Source of the DNA: Methanobrevibacter sp.
GTDB lineage: Archaea; Methanobacteriota; Methanobacteria; Methanobacteriales; Methanobacteriaceae
Direction of reading: 5' to 3'
NCBI RefSeq assembly: GCF_017410345.1
Contig: NZ_JAFQQZ010000044.1
Location: 1-64,000 of the forward strand
DNA: 64,000 nt
The notes below the pieces were generated by a model. That model was not told the DNA's origin and searched no databases. It was given only the letters and a program-made list of their open reading frames with translations. Positions 44,583 to 52,634 of this stretch are shown here, in pieces. How positions within the stretch are numbered: the stretch's first letter is position 1; each line of letters begins with the position of its first letter. Made by a program: the position numbers and the translations under genes.

Positions 44583-45767
44583 TTAGTTTAATTTTTTAGA
44601 GACCTCATCAAATATTGATTTGGAAATCTCTCTTTTGGAGCTTAATGAAACCTTCTTGACTTCATCGCTTACAAGAATGACTTCATTGGTCTCAGATCCA
44701 AATCCGCATCCTTCATGGGAAACATCATTGGCCACTACCAAATCAGTGCCCGCTTCCTGCATTTGGGTTTTAGCGCAATTGATCATCTTCTCTTCTGAAA
44801 TATTGTATTCAGCCTTAAATCCAACCAGGAATATGTCCTCATTGATCTTCTTAATCCTTTGGATTATCTTTGCAACAGGCTCGAATTCCAATGACAAGTT
44901 ATATGATGATGAGATCTTGGATTCCTCCTTATTGATTGGAGTAAAGTCAGAAACAGCTGCAGTGGCTATGAAAACATCAAAGTCAGGAATCAATTCATCT
45001 ATCTTCTCGTTCATTGCACTGGTTGATTCCGCATCAATCACATTGAATGCCTTTGGAATGGAAACGGAATGATGAGCTGCCAATATTGTCAGATTAGCTC
45101 CTCTAATGAATGCTTCCTTAGCAAGTTCCAGCCCCATCCTTCCTGAAGACCTGTTGGAAATTCCTCTTATAGGATCAATCTCTTCAAAGGTTCCTCCTAA
45201 GCTGATCAATACGTTTTTCCCTGCAATCTTGGATACTTCCTCATCTGCAATGCCTTTTTTTACCTTATCCAAATTAACTGCCCTTACAGATTCAAGAACT
45301 ATATCCTCAATGGCTGGGAATTTGGCCTTTCCTTCATCAATGCGAGGATTGACAAATCTGATGCCCTCTTCTTTAAGTTTCTCCACATTCTCACTTACCG
45401 CATCATACATGGAATCATGCATTGAAGGGACGAAAACAATAGGTGTGTCATGGCCATAAGCGGTAATCAGTAGAGTGCTTACTGGATTGTCAGAAATCTT
45501 ATATGCAAATTTGCTGATTGTATTTGCAGTAGCTGGAGCAACCAAGATCAAATCGACTTGAGAATACCTTACATGCTCTATCTTTCCAGTCAATTCCAAG
45601 ACGACTTCCTGACCTGTTGCAAACTCAAGAGCATTCGGATGAATGATCTTTGTCGCTTCCTTGGTCATGAATGCCTTGACTGAATGGCCTTGCCTTCTAA
45701 ATTCCCTTGCAAGCTTAATGGTTTCAGTTGCTGCAATGCTTCCAGTAACACATAAAACTATTTCCAT
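44583..45767 (-). CDS. coaBC: bifunctional phosphopantothenoylcysteine synthetase/decarboxylase
   Basis: Two steps of coenzyme A synthesis. The N-terminal flavoprotein half (CoaC) shows VLCVTGSIAATETIKLARE, HPNALEFATGQEV and LILVAPATANTISKFA; the C-terminal half (CoaB) begins near residue 190 with VLISLGGTFEEIDPIRGISN and SSGRMGLELA, then VVANDVSHEGCGFGSETNEV. 394 residues, normal. GTGAT precedes the start. Archaeal CoaB uses ATP or CTP; the choice cannot be read here. Confidence 0.94.
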   Translation of the reverse strand: MEIVLCVTGSIAATETIKLAREFRRQGHSVKAFMTKEATKIIHPNALEFATGQEVVLELTGKIEHVRYSQVDLILVAPATANTISKFAYKISDNPVSTLLITAYGHDTPIVFVPSMHDSMYDAVSENVEKLKEEGIRFVNPRIDEGKAKFPAIEDIVLESVRAVNLDKVKKGIADEEVSKIAGKNVLISLGGTFEEIDPIRGISNRSSGRMGLELAKEAFIRGANLTILAAHHSVSIPKAFNVIDAESTSAMNEKIDELIPDFDVFIATAAVSDFTPINKEESKISSSYNLSLEFEPVAKIIQRIKKINEDIFLVGFKAEYNISEEKMINCAKTQMQEAGTDLVVANDVSHEGCGFGSETNEVILVSDEVKKVSLSSKREISKSIFDEVSKKLN

Positions 45768-45809
45768 AAGATCACTTCAATAAATTTAAAATACTTAATT
45801 AAAAACAAT

Positions 45810-45850
45810 TTAAAAATAAAAATAGTGAATTGCCTAAGACAATCACTATT
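45810..45850 (-). terminator. terminator of the PsbP-like gene
   Basis: On the minus strand AATAGTGATTG (45850-45840) pairs with CAATTCACTATT (45832-45821) with one bulged base and a short loop, followed by a T-rich tract (45820-45810). Confidence 0.6.
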
Positions 45851-45870
45851 GAACCAATTATAAATAACTA

Positions 45871-46419
45871 TTATAATCTAACGCTGTTAATGATAAAATC
45901 AAAAGTTCCCACTTCATCATCATATTGGGATTGCGGAGCAGAACATAGGATAACATAAATGTCAGAGCCTTTCTTAAACCAAATGGCCTTATGCTGTTTT
46001 GTTATGTTATCTGATACGGAAGTGTAGTCTGCCTCCAAAGCAGGTTCGCCATTGAATGAAACATTACCCATATATAGGATATTGAAATCAGAATTACGAG
46101 CTAATATATTATAATTAGAATTGAATTCAGATTGCAATGATTTGGCCTTTGATTTCTTTTCAATGTTCACATTAATGCTATTAAATCCTGAAGAATCTTT
46201 TGAATTGGAATCTGCAACTGCCAAAACTGTATCATTGGACTTGGAATTTGCAGCAACCCAATCTCCAGGCATTGATAATGATATTCCATTTTCAGTATAG
46301 TTTACTGATTGCTGTGACAAATCCACTTCATTGTCAGTATTGATAGGATTGTTTATAAAAAATGAAATACCTACAATCAATAAAATCAATATTAATCCGA
46401 TACCAATAATCTTTTTCAT
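45871..46419 (-). CDS. secreted or membrane-anchored PsbP-related protein
   Basis: N-terminal hydrophobic segment (KKIIGIGLILILLIVGISFF, residues 2-21) acts as a signal anchor; the remaining 160 residues form an extracytoplasmic domain whose pattern (YTENGISLSMPGDWVA; FNGEPALEADYTS; KAIWFKKGSDIYVILCSAP) fits PsbP-related proteins of Methanobrevibacter. Function unknown. GGAGATA precedes the ATG. Next to another membrane protein with an exposed tail, suggesting a small surface-protein cluster. Confidence 0.8.
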   Translation of the reverse strand: MKKIIGIGLILILLIVGISFFINNPINTDNEVDLSQQSVNYTENGISLSMPGDWVAANSKSNDTVLAVADSNSKDSSGFNSINVNIEKKSKAKSLQSEFNSNYNILARNSDFNILYMGNVSFNGEPALEADYTSVSDNITKQHKAIWFKKGSDIYVILCSAPQSQYDDEVGTFDFIINSVRL

Positions 46420-46460
46420 ATTATATCTCCAAAAAACAATAGTAGTACCATCAATAAAAT

Positions 46461-47225
46461 CTATTCCTCAGTGCTTCCAGATGAACCGCCACCAGAAGAA
46501 GAACCTCCACCAGAAGATCCGCCACCGGAACTGCCTCCAGAAGAAGAACCTCCACCAGAAGATCCGCCACTAGAACTGCCTCCAGAAGAAGAACCTCCAG
46601 AATCACTGCTAGAACCACTGCCAGAAGATGAACTGGAAGAGGAGCTAGATGAACTGGAAGAACTGGATGAGCTTGAAGAACTTGAATCATCATCTGTAGA
46701 ACCATACTTAGTGGTATTAGAGTAAGATTTTGTATAATTATAACTGAGAGACTTGTTTATCTTAACTTCCGGGAATGCTGTATCGTTAATGGTTGCCTCA
46801 TGGCCAGTTAACATATGAGAGACATCCCCGTCTATGCCAATGCTAGACATACCAAAGCCTATACCTGCACCAAAGGCCACAAGCAGGAATACGACTGCCA
46901 AAGCTATATACCATGGACTTGTGCTTGAAGATTCCTCCGGCTTTTTAGATACTGTATAAGTCTCAGGATTGTGAATGTATTTCCTAACCAATTTTTCCTT
47001 TTCCTCTTGATATCTTCTAGAATCAGCATAATTGGATTTTAATGAAGAAGGAGTTTCCTCTTTTCCTTGCATCGCACGAATTCTATCACTGACTTCAATA
47101 GTTTCAAGCTTATGCTCATACTGGTCCCTGAAATAAACATACTTCTCTTCAGAAATAAGACCGGCTTCATAATCCCTTTGAAGATTTTCCAAAATCTGCA
47201 TAAGCTTCTTTCTATCTGGATTCAT
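46461..47225 (-). CDS. membrane protein with extracellular Ser-run and Gly/Ser repeat tail
   Basis: Unrecognised protein of 254 residues. Residues 1-60 are a charged helical region with a SHOCT-like pattern (YEAGLISEEKYVYFRDQYEH); a membrane helix lies near residues 105-128 (WYIALAVVFLLVAFGAGIGF); then an exposed part ends in about 21 consecutive serines and a Gly/Ser tail. The tail DNA has a 45-base tandem repeat (46501, 46546, 46591). The serine run uses all six codons, so it is kept by protein-level selection. GGAGGAG precedes the start. It may be a glycosylated stalk. Confidence 0.75.
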   Translation of the reverse strand: MNPDRKKLMQILENLQRDYEAGLISEEKYVYFRDQYEHKLETIEVSDRIRAMQGKEETPSSLKSNYADSRRYQEEKEKLVRKYIHNPETYTVSKKPEESSSTSPWYIALAVVFLLVAFGAGIGFGMSSIGIDGDVSHMLTGHEATINDTAFPEVKINKSLSYNYTKSYSNTTKYGSTDDDSSSSSSSSSSSSSSSSSSSSSGSGSSSDSGGSSSGGSSSGGSSGGGSSSGGSSGGGSSGGGSSSGGGSSGSTEE

Positions 47226-47389
47226 ACTTCTCCTCCTATATCGATTGATTGAATAAAATACTATAAATTAAAAATATCAAACTACTTATTATTTTTATAT
47301 ATTTATATTATATTAATATATAAATTTCATATTTAATAAACTATACTAAATAAATATGCTAAAAAAATGAATGAAAAATAGAAATATAG

Positions 47390-47440
47390 TTAAAAAATTT
47401 TGAATAAATGTTCTCTGAATGCCTGAAAAGAACCTAAAAT
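47390..47440 (-). repeat. diverged in-frame copy of the pheA 3' end
   Basis: Starting 9 bases (three codons) after the pheA stop, the minus strand reads I L G S F Q A F R E H L F K I F stop, in frame with pheA. The true end is I L G S Y P V F S E D L F K stop: 9 of 14 residues agree. A remnant or duplicate of the gene end. Confidence 0.75.
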
Positions 47441-47449
47441 TAAAATAAA

Positions 47450-48277
47450 TTATTTGAATAAATCCTCACTGAAAACAGGATAAGACCCTAAAATCTTAAA
47501 GAATGAGGTATTGTTTTCCAAATCTTCCAAAATACGTTTTATATCCTCATCTAATCTGTGTCCTTCAAGATCTATGAAAAATATGTAGTGGCCCAATCCC
47601 TCTTTGGAAGGTCTTGATTCAATTTTAGTCAAGTTAACATCATTCTCTGCAAAGAGGCCTAAAAGCTCATAGAGTCCACCAGGCTTATCCACAAACAATG
47701 AAAATGAAATTGAAGTCTTGTCCTTACCGGTTATTGGAGAATCTTCATGGTCCAAAACAATAAAACGGGTTTCATTATTGAAATTCTCCTGTATGTTTGT
47801 ATCGATAACCTTCAATCCATAGAGTTCCGCTGCCTTCAATGTTCCAATAGCTGCATCCTCACCGGTTTCAGCAACCCTTTTTGCAGCTGCTGCAGTACTT
47901 AATGTATAATGTGCGGTTATTCCATGCCTTTCCAAATAAGGCTGGCATTGCCCTAAAGCCTGTGAGTGTGAATAGACATTTTCCACTTCATCTACACTCA
48001 TTTCCTTAGCAGCCAATAGGTTATGGTTGATTGGAATGACAATTTCATTCTTGATCTTCAAGTCGAAATTATGAATCAGGGAGTCTAAAGTCAAGCTGAC
48101 TGGACCTTCAATGGAATTTTCAATTGGAACAACACCACATACACAGTCTCCACTTTCTACAGCACCCATAACCTGCTGTATTGAACAGTAGGAAACCAGA
48201 TTGTCACTGACCAATGATGCCGCTTCATGGGAAAATGTACCTTGAGGTCCTAAAAATGCTACTTTGTCCTTTGTCAT
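47450..48277 (-). CDS. pheA: prephenate dehydratase
   Basis: Converts prephenate to phenylpyruvate in phenylalanine synthesis. The catalytic domain begins VAFLGPQGTFSHEAASLV and includes VVPIENSIEGPVSLTLD and the conserved Thr/Phe region NNETRFIVLDHED; the regulatory ACT domain follows (GGLYELLGLFAENDVNLTKIE...SRPSKEGLGHYIFF) and should bind phenylalanine. 275 residues, normal for stand-alone PheA. AGGAG precedes the start. A copy of its last codons follows the stop. Confidence 0.95.
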   Translation of the reverse strand: MTKDKVAFLGPQGTFSHEAASLVSDNLVSYCSIQQVMGAVESGDCVCGVVPIENSIEGPVSLTLDSLIHNFDLKIKNEIVIPINHNLLAAKEMSVDEVENVYSHSQALGQCQPYLERHGITAHYTLSTAAAAKRVAETGEDAAIGTLKAAELYGLKVIDTNIQENFNNETRFIVLDHEDSPITGKDKTSISFSLFVDKPGGLYELLGLFAENDVNLTKIESRPSKEGLGHYIFFIDLEGHRLDEDIKRILEDLENNTSFFKILGSYPVFSEDLFK

Positions 48278-48463
48278 GATTAAACTCCTAATTAAAAAAA
48301 ATAAATTATTATATTTTGCTTCGTACTTTAGTTTACTATTTCTTATATATTAATCATAGTATAAAAAGGGATAAGGTTAAAATAACTTAAATAAAATAAG
48401 TAAATCGAAAAAATAGCTAAAAAATAGTGAATAAATCAAATAAAAACTGTTTAAAATAAATAA

Positions 48464-48506
48464 AAATAGAAAAAAGAAAAATAAAGCATAAGAAAATCTT
48501 ATGCTT
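48464..48506 (-). terminator. terminator of the downstream CBS gene
   Basis: AAGCATAAGA (48484-48493) and TCTTATGCTT (48497-48506) form a perfect 10-bp stem with loop of 3 bases. On the minus strand a T-rich tract (48482-48464) follows, 26 bases after the CBS gene stop codon. Confidence 0.75.
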
Positions 48507-48531
48507 AAGACTAAAATCAATCGAAAATGAC

Positions 48532-49353
48532 TCATTGAGTTTCAATTTCATAAATCAATTTTAGCAAATCTGATTGAGTTACAATTCCTATAATCTGATC
48601 TTCATCATCGACTACAGGGTAACCATTATAACCAGTTTCCAACATCGCATCGGCAAGTGTTGGAATTGTTGCATACTGTGAGATTGTCTCCACATTTGTG
48701 GACATGTAATCTCCTGCAATCAACTCCTTGATTTGAGAAGCTTGATACTTGTCAGGAGTGTGTTTCCTAAAGGAAACGAATGCCTTTGCAATGTCTTTTG
48801 AAGTTATAATTCCTGCAAGCTCATTGTCTTCAGTCAACAATAGACGTCCTATCTTTGAGTCCATAATGACCTTTCTTGCATGAACTAAACGATCATCTGC
48901 AGATATTGAAACAATATCTGTTGTCATAATATCCTTAACTGAAATCTTTTCATATGCTTTTGCCTTGCATAAATATATGAAATCAGATTTAGTTACGATT
49001 CCTACCATTTCACCATCGGACATGACTGGAATGGCACCAATGTTCTTGTCAATCAATATCTTTGCCACATCGGTTACATCATCATCCTCATCAACTGTAA
49101 TCAAGTCCTTGACCATCACAGTTGATACATGGAAATGGGAAGGAGCCATATTACCATATTTAGCGGAGCCTAACTTATCAGCTATATCCTTTTCTGAGAT
49201 AATTCCGACTAAAACTTTCTTATTGTTTTCATTGGTACTAGTGACTGGTATTCTTGATAAGTTATCCTTATACATCATTCTTAGACAATCACATATGTTT
49301 AAATTCTTATCAATAGATACCACGTTTTCAGACATTATATTTTTGATTTTCAT
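48532..49353 (-). CDS. four-CBS-domain protein
   Basis: Cytoplasmic protein of four tandem CBS domains, which bind adenine nucleotides or SAM and usually sense energy state. The repeats end in VGIISEKDIA, VGIVTKSDFI, AGIITSKDIA and IGIVTQSDLL. No other domain is present, so it probably acts on a partner or on DNA. The frame opens at 49377, but ATG 49353 (MKIKNIMSENVVSID), behind GGTGAAAGT, is the likely start. Its neighbour upstream is a second four-CBS protein. Confidence 0.88.
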   Translation of the reverse strand: MKIKNIMSENVVSIDKNLNICDCLRMMYKDNLSRIPVTSTNENNKKVLVGIISEKDIADKLGSAKYGNMAPSHFHVSTVMVKDLITVDEDDDVTDVAKILIDKNIGAIPVMSDGEMVGIVTKSDFIYLCKAKAYEKISVKDIMTTDIVSISADDRLVHARKVIMDSKIGRLLLTEDNELAGIITSKDIAKAFVSFRKHTPDKYQASQIKELIAGDYMSTNVETISQYATIPTLADAMLETGYNGYPVVDDEDQIIGIVTQSDLLKLIYEIETQ

Positions 49354-49568
49354 ACTTTCACCAACGATAAAATACAATGAAATAGCTATTAGATAAATTT
49401 GAAATTGAAATAATCATTAAATTTTAATTCAATTCTTATTTGATAATTAAATCTCATAGCGTATCTAATCAAAGATATAAACCATTACCTACCAATAGCT
49501 ATCTCTTAAAGTTCAACAATAGCTACCTGATTGCAAAGCAATCAACAATTCCTTAAAAAATAATTCAA
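49354..49568 (-). promoter_or_regulatory. spacer between CBS genes with AATAGCTA copies
   Basis: AATAGCTAT/AATAGCTAC occurs near 49380, 49493 and 49517, and GATTGC/GCAATC with a 3-base loop forms a hairpin near 49530-49546. The spacer holds the promoter of the downstream CBS gene; the repeated octamer could be a regulator site. Confidence 0.3.
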
Positions 49569-50486
49569 TTATTTGTTAAGAACTGTATTCAAAATATCTC
49601 TTTCAGTGACGATTCCCACTAGTTCATCATCATCAACTACAGGAACACCACCAATGTTCTTTTCAGCTAATAATTCACATAAGTCTCCTAATCTAACATT
49701 AGATTCAGTTACTAATATGTTTGGTTTAATGATTTCAGAAATTTTTCTTTTCAATACATCTAAACCACTATTAGAGGTCATAGAAGCAAACATTTCTTTA
49801 TCACCAAAGAATCTTAAGATATCAGTTGAAGTTACAATTCCTATTAGCTTTTCTTCTTCGACTACAGGAATTCTTCTTAAGTTATTTCTTACCATGATCT
49901 TGGAACAACTTTCAATAGGGGTTCCAGGAGTGGTAGTAATAACATCTTTAATCATGATATCACCTACAGTTTCAGTAGTCAATGAACCTGCAAGTGCTAA
50001 TGCGAAATCTCTTTCAGTGACTATTCCCACTAATTTTTCTTCCTTATCTACAATAGGTAAAGATCCAATGCCGTTTTTGGTCATTACATCTACACTTTCT
50101 CTAATAGAATATTTAGGGCTAATAGAAATAACATCTCTTGTCATGATTTCCTTGACATGATCATTGATTGCTGCCAAGAAATTGTCATTGTGTTTCTTTT
50201 CTATTATGTCAAATTTACTTCCTCCACCAAGGAAGTCAAGAATATCCATAGCAGTTACAATACCCAAAAGTTTATCTGAGCCAGGATGGGTTACTGGTAA
50301 TCTTCTGAATCCATGTTCAATCATCATTTCAGCAGCTTCCTTGATAGTCTTGGTTGGAGGAATGCTGATCACTTCTCTTTTAGCGAGAGTCATGATTTCC
50401 CCTTCATTTTCAGCCACTTTTGTTTCATGTTCAACTGAACCACGATTCATAGATTTTCTCAAGTTTTTAGTGTTTTTGTCTTTCAT
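49569..50486 (-). CDS. four-CBS-domain protein
   Basis: Stand-alone protein with four CBS domains after a 30-residue charged start (KDKNTKNLRKSMNRGSVEHE). The repeat ends are LGIVTAMDIL, VGIVTERDFA, IGIVTSTDIL and VGIVTERDIL. 305 residues. Similar CBS arrays in methanogens act as nucleotide sensors; target unknown. It is preceded by a very strong ribosome site (GGAGGTG) and a long leader with alternative hairpins, suggesting post-transcriptional control. Confidence 0.88.
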   Translation of the reverse strand: MKDKNTKNLRKSMNRGSVEHETKVAENEGEIMTLAKREVISIPPTKTIKEAAEMMIEHGFRRLPVTHPGSDKLLGIVTAMDILDFLGGGSKFDIIEKKHNDNFLAAINDHVKEIMTRDVISISPKYSIRESVDVMTKNGIGSLPIVDKEEKLVGIVTERDFALALAGSLTTETVGDIMIKDVITTTPGTPIESCSKIMVRNNLRRIPVVEEEKLIGIVTSTDILRFFGDKEMFASMTSNSGLDVLKRKISEIIKPNILVTESNVRLGDLCELLAEKNIGGVPVVDDDELVGIVTERDILNTVLNK

Positions 50487-50760
50487 ATCGACACCTCCGG
50501 ATTTAATAATTCTTCCAGGTCTAAATTACAAATCCTATCATAACAATCAAGCTATAGAACTCTGGGAAATACCATTAACCAGATGACAAGTTCAATTGAT
50601 TTTTTTTATTTCACTAAAAATCAATTAGATTCATGTGAACTTAAAAAATTCCTCAAACCTACATCCAATTTAACAATATAGAAATTAAGCCTATAATCCG
50701 TCATTACGATAATTGACGATCCGTAATCTATTTTTGAAATTATGGATTTGTGGGAAGTTC
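50487..50760 (-). promoter_or_regulatory. long structured leader of the CBS gene
   Basis: About 275 bases upstream of the CBS start. CGTCA/TGACG (50699-50703 with 50714-50718) and ATTACG/CGTAAT (50703-50708 with 50722-50727) are overlapping hairpin options that exclude each other; AATTGATTTTT/AAAAATCAATT (50594-50604 with 50616-50626) form a perfect 11-bp stem. A TATA-like sequence read on the minus strand near 50787-50802 is a possible start. Confidence 0.4.
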
Positions 50761-51077
50761 TTATGTATCTTTAATTCTATCATCCAAGTCTTTAAATAAT
50801 AAAAACTCTCTAGAAATCCAAATGAAAAATTTGGATAAATGACATAGAACTAACTACAATATTAGATAGGTTTTGATAGTTAATATTATTATCGATTTAA
50901 TTCTTACTCACTTATAAAAGAAGTGATTTTTTATTGAAAATCATTGAAAATATACACTTGAAAAAACTAAGAAATCATGAAAAATCAAAAATATAAAAAT
51001 TAATTAATAATAAGACAATATAGTAAATACTATAATAGAAATTATACTTATCAAATCATCAAGAATTAGTGATTAAA
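50761..51077 (+). promoter_or_regulatory. promoter region of the COG1665 gene
   Basis: TATA-like CTTATAAAAG (50911-50920) is flanked by the inverted arms CACTT (50909-50913) and AAGTG (50921-50925), as an operator over a promoter would be. A second TATA-like ATACTATAATAG lies near 51027-51038. ATCCAAAT/ATTTGGAT (50816-50823 with 50829-50836) form an 8-bp hairpin. Confidence 0.4.
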
Positions 51078-52190
51078 ATGACTCAAATTAAAAAAACTGT
51101 TAGAACAAGAGACTTCATTATAAGTACAGACGGATTATTATTCGCTTCAACAAATTACATTCACCCTGAAGACAGAATCATTTGCTTCCTAAGATACATT
51201 CCAGATGAAAACGGAGACAGGAAAAAGGATGGAATCAGATATTCAAAAGTAGGTTCAGAAGAGGCTTACGCATATTTAAGGGAAAACCATCCTGACTATC
51301 TATACTTCTGTGATGTGACAAATGTAGAGATGATGGGAGTTCCTATAGACAAGGTTGAAAGAATCATCAAGCCAGAAGAAAGATTAAAGGGTCTCAGGGC
51401 AACCTACTACGAAGAAATAAATGATAAAGTAAAAGCTGGAGAAGAATTGGATTACAAGGAAGAACTCTTGAGCAAACTCTTTGACTTATCAGACTTCTTC
51501 CATTATGTTGCAGGAATCGATTATGATGACCTTGGAATCTCAGGATCAATCTTGCCAGGACTTCAAAAGGCAGGAACTTCAGACCTTGACTTTGTAGTCT
51601 ATGGCCTTGAAAACCATAGGAATGCAATCAAAGCATACAAGGACAACAAGGACAAAGCTGTTTTCATAGAAGATATCGACAAATCAATCACACTAAATAG
51701 AATCAACGATGACTTCTGGGACTTTGTATATGATAAGAGAATCAAAGACGACTCCCTGACAAAAGAAGAGTTCGCTTGGTATGAGGAAAGAAAAAGCAAT
51801 AGAGGATTGATTAGAGAAACCCTTTTCGACATCTTGGCAACCAGAAACTATGATGAGATTGAAGGAACCTGGGGAGATACAGTATACGAACCAGAAGGAT
51901 TTGCGAAAGTTAACTGCACAATAAAAAGCGCACTTGGAGCCTTCGACAATCCTGCAGTATATACAATAGAAGATGTTGAGATTCTAGAAGGACCAGATAT
52001 CGAAATCTCAGAGCTCGCTTCACTAACACACACTTACGCTGGAGAAGTAGTGGATGGAGAGGAAGTAGTGGCAAGAGGAAAAATAGAAAAGGTCTTGAAA
52101 AACGGAGAGTTTGAGAAATATAGGATCTTGGTAGGTACTACTAGGGAATCCTTGAATGAATATATCAAACTTAGAGAGAGTCCTGTATAA
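51078..52190 (+). CDS. COG1665-type predicted nucleotidyltransferase
   Basis: Archaeal protein with a nucleotidyltransferase-like core: GSILPGLQKAGTSDLDFVVYG near residue 157 has the GS...SDLD pattern of the polymerase beta superfamily, which would hold two metal-binding aspartates. The flanking N- and C-terminal domains are not recognised. About 370 residues. The frame opens at 51069, but that GTG is the GTGAT ribosome site; ATG 51078 (MTQIKKTVRTRDF) is preferred. Substrate unknown. A copy of its last codons follows the stop. Confidence 0.8.
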   Translation: MTQIKKTVRTRDFIISTDGLLFASTNYIHPEDRIICFLRYIPDENGDRKKDGIRYSKVGSEEAYAYLRENHPDYLYFCDVTNVEMMGVPIDKVERIIKPEERLKGLRATYYEEINDKVKAGEELDYKEELLSKLFDLSDFFHYVAGIDYDDLGISGSILPGLQKAGTSDLDFVVYGLENHRNAIKAYKDNKDKAVFIEDIDKSITLNRINDDFWDFVYDKRIKDDSLTKEEFAWYEERKSNRGLIRETLFDILATRNYDEIEGTWGDTVYEPEGFAKVNCTIKSALGAFDNPAVYTIEDVEILEGPDIEISELASLTHTYAGEVVDGEEVVARGKIEKVLKNGEFEKYRILVGTTRESLNEYIKLRESPV

Positions 52191-52199
52191 ACTCATACT

Positions 52200-52223
52200 A
52201 AATTAAGAGAAAGTCCAGTTTAG
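52200..52223 (+). repeat. synonymous copy of the COG1665 gene end
   Basis: Nine bases after the stop codon and in frame, the DNA reads codons for K L R E S P V stop, exactly the last seven residues and stop of the gene, but with different codons at CTT/TTA, GAG/GAA, CCT/CCA, GTA/GTT and TAA/TAG. All differences are silent. Confidence 0.8.
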
Positions 52224-52250
52224 ACTGGATTTCTTATTTTATTTTTTTAC
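52207..52250 (+). terminator. terminator of the COG1665 gene
   Basis: Within and after the codon copy, GAAAGTCCAG and CTGGATTTC (about 52208-52233) pair with one bulge, followed by a T-rich tract. The hairpin is thus built from the copied gene end. Confidence 0.6.
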
Positions 52251-52634
52251 TTTTTTTAATAAATTTACTATTTTAAATTAATTTACCTACCTACATTTAA
52301 AACTATTTTTATAATTTCCATATATGATAAACTATTTTTAAAAAATGAATTAAAATTACCAAGTTTTAATCAACAAACCTCATTTTAATTAATCGTATTT
52401 ATAATTAAAATGTAGGAAAAATTTTTGTAAAAAATTGAACTATTTTTCAAATAAAATCAATTTTTCAAGCTAATGTAAAAATTGATTTAAAATTATTAAA
52501 TTCTAATAAAACTGCAAAATTATAATTATTTCGTAAAAATAACTATTTTTATAAAATTATAATCAAAAATAACTGCATACTATTTATTAAATGAAAAATA
52601 AAGAATAATTTAACAAATAATATGGAGTTAAAAA
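52251..52634. other. AT-rich gap before the Cas4-like gene
   Basis: About 380 bases without a coding frame or clear RNA fold; it probably holds the promoter of the Cas4-like gene. GGAG at 52624-52627 is that gene's ribosome site. Confidence 0.35.

Noticed and set aside
46451-46725. Proline/glutamate-rich and valine/leucine-rich frames over the Gly/Ser tail
   Set aside because: Shadow frames of the low-complexity tail of the minus-strand gene at 46461-47225.
50583-50681. 32-residue plus-strand frame upstream of the COG1665 gene
   Set aside because: No ribosome site or promoter; it overlaps a hairpin in the opposite leader.
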